From Homarus americanus (taxonomy: Eukaryota; Arthropoda; Malacostraca; Decapoda; Nephropidae): DNA of 64,000 bases. The stretch lies in the NCBI RefSeq assembly GCF_018991925.1, contig NW_024737068.1, positions 11,486,561 to 11,550,560 on the forward strand, given 5' to 3'. Under the pieces are notes generated by a model. That model did not search any database. It was not told the origin of the DNA and saw nothing but the letters and a program-made list of their open reading frames with translations. Shown here piece by piece: positions 34,913 through 44,710 of the stretch. The translations under genes and the position numbers were made by a program. Positions within the stretch are counted from its first letter, which is position 1. Each line of letters begins with the position of its first letter.

Positions 34913-35769
34913 CTATTTACGCACCTCAGGAGATTAAACTCTAAATTCCTTTCCAAATTCTAACCTCATTTACAGCTTCTTAAAAAATGTCTTTTGGGTT
35001 TATTTAAAACTTGATGATGGAACACTTAAGCTGGCGATTAAGACCACGTGGTAATAAAAAAGGTTTCTGATGAGAAAGTCTTCACCTTGGCCTAGTTTCT
35101 GAGGAATTTGGTCATTAATGTATCATAGTTGGCTACCTGATGACGAAAGTGCCAAAGCTGCGGAGAGGACTTGCTACTGCAGTGCCAAAGGTTAGGCTAG
35201 GTTAGGTTAGGTAGAAGACTCGTATTATCAGTGCCAAAACTTACTTAGCTGTCCCGTGGGGGTAGTAAAAGCTATGTAGATGAGTCTTAGCTCACATGTC
35301 TCCTGTCACACCTCTTTAGTGATAGCTATCTGTCTTACCACTAATTGCTAGCTAACTACTTAACCACTAATTGATAGCCGACTCATTAGCCTTCCACATA
35401 TGATAACCCATATAACCTCTAATTGCTAGTTGGCCACGTGATCTCTAATTGCCAGCTAACTACCGCACCTCAAATTACCCACCAGCAAACTAACTAATCT
35501 CCTCCTATTTCCTTCTAACCTGAACAACTACCTTAATGGCCTGAGGGTTCAATAATAATCTTTAATGGCCAAGATGAGATTGTGATTAAAGGTGACGCCC
35601 TCAGGCAGGTAAGGAATTGCTAATTAACTTGCTCCCCCCCTCTCCCCCCCACCCACCCAACAGGTGTTGTGGGAGGAAAAGTGAGGAGGTGGAGGAGGAG
35701 GGGTTGAGGGGTGATGTAGGTGTGTCGAGATGTTTTATGACTTGTTTTGATGTTGACGTTTAGTGGGGA
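34913..35769. other. Intergenic sequence with one short TTAGG patch
   Basis: GGTTAGGCTAGGTTAGGTTAGG at about 35,189-35,210 is the only repeat of note. TAATTGCTAGCTAACTA-type phrases recur at 35,340-35,480. No gene was seen. Confidence 0.5.
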
Positions 35770-35830
35770 CATACATACATACATACATACATACATACAT
35801 ACATACATACATACATACATACATACATAC
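35770..35830. repeat. (ACAT)n microsatellite
   Basis: Fifteen ACAT tetramers, then two ACAAGCAT variants. Confidence 0.96.
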
Positions 35831-35952
35831 AAGCATACAAGCATAGTTTCGTAGAGGATGATGGAAGGATGGTGTTCTCCGCTGTTAGTTATTAAGTCAG
35901 ACAGACACACTCCCATCTGGTGTTGTGTAGAGAGCCAGCTGTGTTATAAACT

Positions 35953-36968
35953 GCTAATATGAGTAATGTCATGCAGTATCTTGGTCATGAGGCTGTGTAA
36001 TATAATAGTCATGTGAAGTAATGTCATGCAGTATCTTGGTCATGAGGAAGCTGTGTAATATAATAGTCATGTGAAGTAATGTCATGCAGTATCTTGGTCA
36101 TGAGGAAGCTGTGTAATATAATAGTCATGTGAAGTAATGTCATGCAGTATCTTGGTCATGAGGAAGCTATGTAATATAATAGTCATGTGAAGTAATGTCA
36201 TGCAGTATCTTGGTCATGAGGAAGCTGTGTAATATAATAGTCATGTGAAGTAATGTCATGCAGTATCTTGGTCATGAGGAAGCTGTGTAATATAATAGTC
36301 ATGTGAAGTAATGTCATGCAGTATCTTGGTCATGAGGAAGCTGTGTAATATAATAGTCATGTGAAGTAATGTCATGCAGTATCTTGGTCATGAGGAAGCT
36401 GTGTAATATAATAGTCATGTGAAGTAATGTCATGCAGTATCTTGGTCATGAGGAAGCTGTGTAATATAATAGTCATGTGAAGTAATGTCATGCAGTATCT
36501 TGGTCATGAGGAAGCTGTGTAATATAATAGTCATGTGAAGTAATGTCATGCAGTATCTTGGTCATGAGGAAGCTGTGTAATATAATAGTCATGTGAAGTA
36601 ATGTCATGCAGTATCTTGGTCATGAGGAAGCTGTGTAATATAATAGTCATGTGAAGTAATGTCATGCAGTATCTTGGTCATGAGGAAGCTGTGTAATATA
36701 ATAGTCATGTGAAGTAATGTCATACAGTATCTTGGTCATGAGGAAGCTGTGTAATATAATAGTCATGTGAAGTAATGTCATGCAGTATCTTGGTCATGAG
36801 GAAGCTGTGTAATATAATAGTCATATGAAGTAATGTCATGCAGTATCTTGGTCACGAGGAAGCTGTGTAATATAATAGTCATGTGAAGTAATGTCATGCA
36901 GTATCTTGGTCATGAGGAAGCTGTGTAATATAATAGTCATGTGAAGTAATGTCATGTAGTATCTTGGC
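35953..36968. repeat. 58-bp highly homogeneous satellite
   Basis: About 17.5 head-to-tail copies. The unit reads GTAATGTCATGCAGTATCTT, then GGTCATGAGGAAGCTGTGTA, then ATATAATAGTCATGTGAA. The period is exactly 58 bp (for example 36,018 to 36,076). Most units are identical. The only changes seen are a missing GAA in the first copy and isolated substitutions near 36,170, 36,723, 36,825, 36,855 and 36,957. Confidence 0.97.
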
Positions 36969-37078
36969 CATAATAAGGTTTTTTATGACCTACTGACACT
37001 GAGGAGTAGTGAGCCAGTACGGATGTTGATATCTGTCTGGTTCTGAGAAATGTGTATGTGTGTGACTTACTGCTGGCG

Positions 37079-37082
<4 letters not shown>

Positions 37083-37167
<85 letters not shown>
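37083..37167. repeat. (TC)n microsatellite
   Basis: Forty-two uninterrupted TC dinucleotides. Confidence 0.97.
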
Positions 37168-37169
<2 letters not shown>

Positions 37170-37514
37170 AATTCCAATTCACGAAAATAGAATAATCTAA
37201 TATATTTTTATTTCGATTTTTTTACCCGTATTTATTTAACTCGTTAGTGGTATTAATCCGACACGAGACTGTCAGTATCACGACCACTGGGAGATGGCTT
37301 ACTCCGTCTGTGACACATTATATCTCTCTTTCACTTTCTCTTTCGTTTTTGTCCTTTCCCTTTATATTATCTCTATTTTCTTCTCTCTCACACACACACT
37401 TATAAGCATGAGTAAATATAACCTTCTCGGGAACCATCTCGTAAGTCTGTCCACTGAGATTATTACCCTGAAACGCATTTCTTGACATATCAGTGGTGTA
37501 ATATATCGTGTGAT

Positions 37515-37830
37515 GGTGATGATGATGGTGGTGGTGGTGGTGGTGGTGGTGGTGGTGGTGGTGGTGGTGGTGGTGGTGGTGGTGGTGGTGGTGGTGAGTG
37601 GTGGTGGTGGTGGTGGTGGTGGTGGTGGTGGTGGTGGTGGTGGTTGGTGGTGGTGGTGGTGGTGGGGGGGATGATGTTGGTGATGATGTCAGTGATGATG
37701 ATCATGATGAAAATGACGATGATGATGATAATTATGATAGTGATGACAGGCATAACGATGATAATGATGATGATGTTGATGACGACGATGATAATGAGGA
37801 CTATGATATTAGAATCAAAGATGATTAACA
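37515..37830. repeat. (GGT)n then (GAT)n trinucleotide repeat
   Basis: About 45 GGT triplets (37,528-37,668), broken by GAG and TTG, followed by GAT/AAT/GAC triplets to 37,830. Frames read it as polyGly/polyTrp, polyVal or polyAsp and are not considered genes. Confidence 0.94.
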
Positions 37831-37914
37831 AAATTTATGTAGATAGTACTACTAATAAAAATCATAATATGTATTAATGGTGCTAATGATAGTATTAACA
37901 AAAACAGTTATAAA

Positions 37915-38025
37915 ATAATAATAATAATAATAAAAAAGGAACATTTTAATGAGAGATAGAAAGAGACAGGAGACATGACAAATGAGAGAAAGAGAGAGAG
38001 AGGGGGAGAGAGAGACAGACAGTGA
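37915..38025. repeat. (AAT)n and (GA)n/(GACA)n microsatellites
   Basis: AAT run at 37,915-37,935 and GA-rich repeat with GACAGACA at 37,980-38,022. Confidence 0.85.
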
Positions 38026-38232
38026 GTGGTGATTGGCCAGACACCTACCAATGAGAGAGTCACTTAAGCACACACACGAAACGACCTTCTTCTCAGAACA
38101 CCGTCTCATGAATGCCACTTAACGTCACCACTTAACTCTTGAGTCAACATTGTTTTAACTGTCATTATGAGAGCAAGAGGCAATATGCTGATTTTTGGCA
38201 GGCTTTTTATATTGGGGGGCGGGAAGGTAATG

Positions 38233-38437
38233 TTTTCTTCTTCTTCTTCTTCTTCTTCTTCTTATTCTTCTTATTCTTATTATTATTGTTATTGTTGTTG
38301 TTGTTGTTGTTGTTGTTGCTTTTGTTTTTTCGTGTTCATCATCCCTATTAAAATCATTATCTCCATCATTATCATCATCATCATCATCATCTGTCATTAT
38401 CCCCCTCCCACACATACACACACACACACACACACCC
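38233..38437. repeat. Chain of (TTC)n, (TTA)n, (TTG)n, (ATC)n and (CA)n
   Basis: Five different simple repeats follow one another within 205 bp: TTC 38,233-38,260, TTATTC/TTA to 38,287, TTG 38,290-38,318, ATC 38,360-38,392 and CA 38,412-38,435. Confidence 0.9.
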
Positions 38438-38514
38438 TAAAAGGGCACAAGTCAACAGCTTCACTAACAACCCTTGACCTTGGACTGAATAGAGGTCAGT
38501 CCTGGCGGAGGTCC

Positions 38515-39180
38515 TAAAGTAATTATACCATGAACTTGAACTTTACGTAACACTTACAAAATGAACTTAAAACTTAAATAAATATAACATAAATAAATTC
38601 ATTTTTTGAACTTGAAACGTCGCAATGGTCATACAATTAGAAAATAAACTTAAGAATATATATGAATGTAAAGGAAATAAGTTCTCTTTTTTTTAACTTG
38701 AAACGTCAGAAAAGATCATAGGGTAAAAGAGGTTCATTAGGTTATTAATGTCCAGAAAATGAACTTAATTGTGTTGAAAATAAACTTATGAACAGTTCAA
38801 TCTTAGGTTCATTTTTTTTTACTTGAAGTGTAAAAGAAGTTCATGTTTTAGGGAAGTTTGCATTGATAGTACGACCATAAAAATAAACTTAAAATTCGTA
38901 TACATGTGGTTAATTATATCTGAAAGTTTATTTTTCTGTACTCTAAGGCTCAGTAAGATCATAAGATATTAATAGTCTAACACTGGAAAAAAACAACTTT
39001 CTAATGAATCATAGTGCAGAGAGAGTTCATACCCTGATATAACTTTGAACTTAAAAACAAAAACATCCTATTTACCCGCCAGTATGTAACCCTGAACTTG
39101 AACTTCTAGACATGTTATATAGCAGCTTTTTTTGGAGGGGGAGGCAGATTTGAATTTTTAAAAACAGATGAACTTGGAAA
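38515..39180. repeat. Ancient, degenerate AT-rich tandem repeat
   Basis: Phrases such as TTCATTTTTTGAACTTGAAA (38,597), TTTTTTTTAACTTGAAACGTC (38,687 region) and TTCATTTTTTTTACTTGAAG (38,810 region), together with GAAAATAAACTTAWGAA (38,638, 38,777, 38,878), recur every 85-130 bp. The copies have diverged and drifted in length, so a fixed unit cannot be defined by eye. Confidence 0.5.
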
Positions 39181-39199
39181 AATTTTATTGAACCAAATT

Positions 39200-39620
39200 A
39201 TATGACCTGGTATCTTTCATTCTCTACCCTCCACTTCCTCTCTCACCCTCTCCCTTCCATTCCTCACACTCTTCTCTTATCTACTTCCTTTACCCCTTCT
39301 TTCTCTTCTCTCAATTCCTTCCACTATTATTAATAATCTTTTCCCCTCCACTTCTCCCCTCTTCGTCCATCTCCTTTCTTACCCTCCATCCCTTCCTCCC
39401 TCCCTCTTCTCCTCCTCTTCTCCTACCTTCTTCTCTACCTTCCACACTTATCCTCCACTTACCGTACCCACCTCCCTTCTCCCCTCTCCTCCAACATTCA
39501 CCCTTATTCTCCTCTCCCCATTCCTCCTTTATCCCCTCCTCCAACATTCACCCCTTATCCTCCCACTCCTCCCCCTTCCTTCCTCACCCCTCCTATACCT
39601 CTTCCTCTCTACCCACTCCC
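39200..39620. repeat. Pyrimidine-rich tract
   Basis: C/T-rich sequence of the CTCCTCTTCTCCTACC type, with CTCCAACATTCACCCTTAT present twice (39,488 and 39,538). The minus-strand frame 39,311-39,547 is a Glu/Gly/Arg translation of the tract. Confidence 0.7.
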
Positions 39621-39755
39621 ACTCAGCAGTACTGTCGTGACCACCACATAACAAGTGGGCGGGTGGGCGGGGGTTAGTCAACCTCTCGCGTCATCTCTGT
39701 GTACGTGAGAGAGAGTCAGTGTATCAGATCCAAACTGTAGCCCAGTTCTTCCTCC

Positions 39756-39965
39756 TACACACACACACACACACACACACTTCTAACCCTTTGAGTCCTG
39801 GAGGTTTAAAAATATTGTCCTCGCAAGGGTCAAAACATCATCTTCAGAGGGTTAATCATCGTCATCACAAAGGTTAAAGCATCATCCTCAAGGGGTAAAC
39901 CACAATTTTCAATGTTTAAAACTTCGTCCTCAAAGGGTTAACATATCAGCCTCAAAGGGTTAAGT
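39756..39965. repeat. (AC)n then a degenerate 27-bp repeat
   Basis: AC run at 39,756-39,780. From 39,785, about seven copies of TCAAAGGGTTAAAACATC then ATCCTC, diverged but with a clear GGGTTAA core. Confidence 0.65.
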
Positions 39966-40074
39966 GAGTTTTTAAGTAGGATTTTATAAATTACGTAAGT
40001 GTGATTTCATATAATTTGAACTGTTAAGTAATTGTATAAATTTAAAAGTTAGGTAAATGTTTTTTTTTAAGGGG

Positions 40075-40130
40075 ATTACCCCACCCGGGCACAGGTCACT
40101 GACCCACATCGGGGCCTGGGGGGCGAAGTT
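40075..40130 (-). mobile_element. LINE 3' UTR fragment
   Basis: On the minus strand it reads GGCCCCGATGTGGGTCAGTG then ACCTGTGCCCGGGTGGGG, matching the closing module of the LINE 3' end at about 24,797-24,832. No coding part is left. Confidence 0.6.
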
Positions 40131-40262
40131 GTAATAATAATAATATTAATATTAATAATAATAATAATAAAAATAATAATAATACCAGTAATAATAATAA
40201 TAATTCAGATAAGTAAAATTTATAATAAAAAAAAAAAAAATAATAATAATAATAATAAAGAA
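40131..40262. repeat. (AAT)n-rich microsatellite
   Basis: AATAATAATATTAATATTAAT-type repeats with a poly-A run at 40,226-40,240. It may be the simple-sequence tail of the adjacent element fragment. Confidence 0.85.
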
Positions 40263-40299
40263 CCATAAAGAAATACATAAATGAAAAAACAAATATTAA

Positions 40300-40513
40300 G
40301 AGTGAGAAACAATATACAGTATGTATGTTGTGTTGTCAATAGTAAGAGAAACAATTGAGACCCTGCAATTGTGTGTAAATGAGGCAGAAAGTCAGATCAG
40401 CAACCTGGGACTTGGTCACAATTTTTGTGATGCCATATGGCAGCAGGGTCTACCATTAGACAACACATTATGCTTCCAATATCTTCCCAGGCGGTAGTAC
40501 CTCCCTGTTTGGT
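40300..40513 (-). repeat. Dispersed repeat family 1, copy B (inverted)
   Basis: Reverse complement of the family. It ends at GGTACCTCCCTGTTTGGT-type sequence (40,497-40,513) and contains CATATGGCAGCAGGGTCTAC. With copy C, 271 bp away, it forms an inverted pair with arms of about 210 bp and very high identity. Confidence 0.88.
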
Positions 40514-40784
40514 AAAAATTTAAATTTAATGTGTCTTTAATTCAGTATTGAGTTTAAGTTAAGATGGTAGGTTAAGACATTATATATTATATACAACTTC
40601 TTTGTTTAAGTGTTAAATTTATGAAAGTTGAAGTTTAAGTAAGTGAATTAGAATAATGTATAATAGGTAGAGTAAACTGAAAATATAAGTAAATTTAACG
40701 TTTTGGTGGGTGTATTGCATACGGTTTACGTAAATGACTTTCAGTAACATGTAAACTTATGTAGATGTCTTTAGCAGGTAGTAG

Positions 40785-41003
40785 GCAGCTACCAAACAGG
40801 GAGGTACTACCGCCTGGGAAGATATTGGAAGCATAATGTGTTGTCTAATGGTAGACCCTGCTGCCATATGGCATCACAAAAATTGTGACCAAGTCCCAGG
40901 TTGCTGATCTGACTTTCTGCCTCATTTACACACAATTGCAGGGTCTCAATTGTTTCTCTCACTATTGACAACACAACATACATATAGTGTTTCTCACTAT
41001 TGA
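40785..41003 (+). repeat. Dispersed repeat family 1, copy C
   Basis: Starts CTACCAAACAGGGAGGTACT and runs through GTAGACCCTGCTGCCATATG to TTTCTCACTATTGATCTGAT. It matches copy B more closely than copy A (shared GGAAGCATAATG and CCTCATTTACACACAATTGC, where A has GGCAGCATAATG and CATCAGCACACAG). That points to a local, possibly duplicative, origin of the B/C pair. Confidence 0.88.
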
Positions 41004-41315
41004 TCTGATTTATATTTTTCCAGTATACTCTGTAAGGCAGCCACGATACCTATATATTTATACCCACTTAAAAAGCTGTCGAGAATACTTTAAATTCATT
41101 AAAGGAGTCTTACAGAATATGTAACTGATCTCGTAGGTAGTGAAGATACAGCGCAATGTTGACTAGGCCTTTTTTCGGTACACAAGGAGGCAGAGTAGCC
41201 GGCACTGCACTCGACCACTTTCACTTCCCCAAATGTAAAGTTAGGCACAGCCATTTACAGCTGTTCCTATAACTACAGTACTAATAAACCCCATTATTCC
41301 TAAAATTTATCACCT

Positions 41316-41445
41316 ACAGTCACAAGCCTTAATTTCTAACCCACCTTGGCCAGAGGGAGGGTTGAATCCAGCGGTCTTTCTGATCGACGGCTCACCGTGG
41401 CAGCACACAAACAAACACACAACCCAATATATCATGAGACGTTCG
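41316..41445 (+). repeat. Dispersed repeat family 2, copy 1
   Basis: Begins ACAGTCACAAGCC, contains GGTTGAATCCAGCGGTCTTT and CGACGGCTCACCGTGG, and ends near CATGAGACGTTCGA. It is recognised by comparison with 41,854-41,938 and with the reverse complement of 42,641-43,292. The GGTTGAATCC segment is reminiscent of a tRNA-type B box, so a SINE origin is possible but not shown. Confidence 0.85.
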
Positions 41446-41745
41446 ACTACCCATCACCACCGGATGTATTTAAACAGCACCGTCGCTTTTTCACAGTTAA
41501 TTACTTTTATTAATACAAAATCTTAGACAGCCAATATAAATTAGACAAGAACTAAATAACATTTGAAAATAATGAATATATTATAGAAGCTGTGGGAGAG
41601 TCGAACCAGCTTTAGTTGGTGACACCCCGGCTATCACTTCCTCCCCTGTCCCATAACTGTCTCACACTCTTCTTCCCGTCAACACTGTCCCCGTTCTTCC
41701 TCTCCTTACTAGGTCATTCTCCAATCCTTTAATTATTGATATGCA

Positions 41746-41748
<3 letters not shown>

Positions 41749-41794
<46 letters not shown>
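41749..41794. repeat. (GT)n microsatellite
   Basis: About 22 GT dinucleotides. Confidence 0.95.
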
Positions 41795-41797
<3 letters not shown>

Positions 41798-41853
41798 AAA
41801 AAACATAGAAACGAAGTTCGTGAAGTTACAATCAGACTTAGTGCGTCAGAGGT

Positions 41854-41938
41854 ACAGTCACAAGCCCTAACTTGTAGCCCACCCTGGCCAGAGGGAGAGT
41901 TGAATCCAGCGGTCTTTCTGAACGACGGTTCACCGTCG
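41854..41938 (+). repeat. Dispersed repeat family 2, copy 2 (short)
   Basis: Shares ACAGTCACAAGCCC, CCACCCTGGCCAGAGGGAGA and GCGGTCTTTCTGAACGACGG with the other copies and stops after TCACCGTCG. It is cut short just before the adjacent hairpin. Confidence 0.82.
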
Positions 41939-41952
41939 AAAGAATAAGATGT

Positions 41953-41997
41953 GTAACCTAACCAACAGGGAGCTTCGCCCCCCGTTAGTTAGGTTAC
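41953..41997. repeat. 45-nt hairpin with telomere-like stem
   Basis: GTAACCTAACCAACAGGGAG with a following C, a TTC loop, then GCCCCCCGTTAGTTAGG with a following TTAC. Eighteen of 21 stem positions pair. It sits directly beside family 2 copy 2. Confidence 0.75.
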
Positions 41998-42346
41998 AAC
42001 ACGCCGTATATAACATATTTATGGTTAAGTCACCTGTTATTTAGTGCTGGGTGTATATTTGACATCATTTATGTATATACGAGACTATAGGCGATATAGA
42101 GTGAAGGAAGAGCAAGGATAAGACACTTTAAATACAGACAGTTAAACTTAATTCTGCCGAAAATAAAAATATTAAACTATTACAGCGAACTGTGGCAACT
42201 CTTGTGTGAAACTCTGCAGGTAATGTTATTAATTACATCCCTGAAGCAGCTAAAATAAAGTTATACATTGTTATTACAACAACACCATTCATTATTTTCA
42301 CAAGTCGGGTATTTGTTTCACTCACCATGTCAAGCGTCAGCACGCA

Positions 42347-42470
42347 ATGCTCCTCTTGAATGCTCTACTCTCACGTAATGCTCCTCTTGAATGCTCTACT
42401 CTCACGTAATGCTCCTCTTGAATGCTCTACTCTCACGTAATGCTCCTCTTGAATGCTCTACTCTCATGGT
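42347..42470. repeat. 31-bp perfect tandem repeat, four copies
   Basis: Four copies of TGCTCCTCTTGAATGCTCTA then CTCTCACGTAA. Three are identical and the last ends in CATGG in place of CGTAA. Confidence 0.95.
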
Positions 42471-42730
42471 TATGGTCACGTTCCAAAGTTTGCTTCACTT
42501 ACTGAAGCTGTTCGTCTCTGCCACAGTATCAATAAAATAGTTATTTCCAATATGGGCTGTTGTTCATATTATTTATTCATTGAATTGTTGTGTGAAAAAG
42601 CAACAGTTATGTGTAAACCCTCCCAGTGTTGACTGGTGTTCGAACGTCTCATAATATGTTGGGTTGTGTGGTCGTTCGTGTGTTGTCACGGTGAGCCGTC
42701 GCCAGTCGTTCAGAAAGACCGCTGGCTTCA

Positions 42731-42738
42731 ACTCTCCC
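42731..42738. repeat. 8-bp target-site duplication, left
   Basis: ACTCTCCC, identical to 43,245-43,252. An 8-bp duplication is characteristic of hAT transposases. Confidence 0.92.
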
Positions 42739-43244
42739 CAGGGCCGGATTCAGGAGTGGGCAAAGTGGGCAGCTGCCCAGGGGCCTGCACATATTACAAT
42801 ATTTTATTTATTTGTTTATTCATTTGGATTATTTTTATTTTCATTCTTTAAAATTCATGTTTATCTATTCCATCACGTAAAACTATGTTCAGCAAGAAGC
42901 GTGATAGAAATTAGGCTAGCTACTCCTTGAAATTCATGAATACCTGGTTTTCCTATGAACCGTATATTTTTAATGAATGCTATTGTTTGTGTTGCTAATA
43001 ATATATTTAGAATTCCACAAACATATATTGTAGAATGTCCTCAATATAACTGCATATGGCTTCAAAATTGTCCAAAGAAGTGTTCAAATTTCAAAATTTT
43101 CCCGGGGGGCTTACAGCGCCCCCCGGAACTCCCAGATGTTTAGGCTCGCTTCACTCACCACCCCACCCTCTTGGATAGTTATAATGAGGGGGGCCTCCAC
43201 AAAGAGGCTGCCCATGGGCCTCCACAGGTCTAAATCCGGCACTG
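42739..43244. mobile_element. Non-autonomous hAT-type DNA transposon (506 bp)
   Basis: The ends are CAGGGCCGGATTCAG and, inverted, CAGTGCCGGATTTAG, matching at 13 of 15 positions; CAG-starting short terminal repeats with an 8-bp duplication are typical of the hAT superfamily. Subterminal inverted segments repeat GGGCAGCTGCCCAGGGGCCT on the left and GAGGCTGCCCATGGGCC on the right, and a GC-rich palindrome CCCGGGGGGC...GCGCCCCCCGG lies at about 43,100-43,127. The interior is AT-rich with only short frames and no transposase, so it depends on a transposase supplied elsewhere. Its insertion into a known repeat copy makes it younger than that copy. Confidence 0.9.
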
Positions 43245-43252
43245 ACTCTCCC
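43245..43252. repeat. 8-bp target-site duplication, right
   Basis: Second ACTCTCCC, immediately after the ...CCGGCACTG end of the element. Confidence 0.92.
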
Positions 43253-43447
43253 TTCGGCCAGGGTGGGCTATAAATGAAGCCTTGTGACTGTACATCACAT
43301 CATTAAAATTCTAGTCACTACCAGTAGATAACGGACCCACATTACATACCTGAAGTACCAGACCACAATACTTAATATGTTTAGAGTTACCTGAAATACC
43401 TTCTTTATCACCTCTCTAATGAGTTGTTAAGGTTTACTGATAACATT

Positions 43448-43665
<218 letters not shown>

Positions 43666-43757
43666 TCTCTTTTATCTCTGGGTCACTGACAGGTATTAAA
43701 AACCCAGAATGCCTCATCTGCTCAAGCTGATATAAAACATAGAGTCTCTTTGCTCTC

Positions 43758-43903
43758 TGTGTGTGTGTGTGTGTGTGTGTATTATTATGGATGTTATTTT
43801 TATCAATATTGGTCATATTGATGACAATGATCATGATATTATTGATAATATTGATAGTGACAAAGAAACTATAAATAGGAATATTGATAAAGATGATGAC
43901 AAC

Positions 43904-43946
<43 letters not shown>
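43758..43946. repeat. (GT)n, then GAT-rich sequence, then (ATT)n
   Basis: GT run 43,758-43,780, degenerate ATTGATAATGAT sequence, and 14 ATT triplets at 43,904-43,946. Confidence 0.88.
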
Positions 43947-44660
43947 TCTAGAAACAACAATTACGGGCACGTGTGATATGAGTGATACATAACACATAGA
44001 TAAGACACAGGAGAGACACATAGGTAAGACATGCATAGAACACAACCATAGACACTGAAGGTTAATATTATATAGGTTAAGACATGCGGTGAATGTGGGT
44101 TACAACGCGCCAGACATGCGTGGGACATGCGGTGAACGAGACAACGGCGTGAGTCATGCGCTATATCGGGTATCAACCGCATGACGTCACGGTGTTGTGT
44201 CCCTGGCGCAACCATTAAATGTCTTCATATATTTTCATAACTGGCTGACTGGTGCTCACGTCTTCCCACGACTCAGCAACAAACAGTCACTTTTAAATAG
44301 ATGTTGTTAAGTAAGGTTTATGATGATGTTTACTTAAGTGTATAAATTTACGGAGTTTAAGTATGTATTTACTTTATCGGATATAATTAATTCTCTTGAA
44401 GAGGTTTGTTTTTCCTAGTATGATCAGGTGTATAAATCAAATGCCTCCTTTGTAAGTACTTAAGTGAGTTTATTGATACATGATCTATTGTAAGTCTTCT
44501 ATTAATTATTTTACCTTTACCTGTATCTGTGTCTACAACTGTACCTCTATTGTTTCCTACCGTTGTAACTCTACCTATATATGAACCTATATCTGTATAT
44601 GTACCTCTAATTATACCTGTATCTGTATATAAACTGTACCTGTCCTGCTGTATGTGTTAT
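43947..44660. other. Intergenic sequence, no gene recognised
   Basis: Non-repetitive DNA except for loose ACCTGTATCTGTATATG phrases at 44,515-44,645. No coding or RNA gene was seen. Confidence 0.5.
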
Positions 44661-44662
44661 AG

Positions 44663-44709
<47 letters not shown>
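44663..44709. repeat. (GT)n microsatellite
   Basis: About 23 GT dinucleotides. Confidence 0.95.

Positions 44710-44710
<1 letters not shown>

Larger units (their letters stand above)
42641..43292 (-). repeat. Dispersed repeat family 2, copy 3, split by a hAT element
   Basis: Minus-strand copy opening (on plus) at CGAACGTCTCATAATATG and closing at GCTTGTGACTGTA. Removing 42,739-43,244 and one duplicate of the 8-bp target restores a continuous match to copies 1 and 2 across ACTCTCCC. It is inverted relative to copies 1 and 2. Confidence 0.88.

Noticed and set aside
35953..36968. CRISPR-like appearance: regular direct repeats
   Set aside because: Units are contiguous with no unique spacers, and the setting is eukaryotic; it is a satellite.
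37482..37877. 131-codon frame with polyGly and polyTrp
   Set aside because: Direct translation of (GGT)n and (GAT)n.
42347..42470. 31-bp direct repeats of CRISPR-repeat size
   Set aside because: No spacers lie between copies and there is no cas gene; it is a simple tandem repeat.
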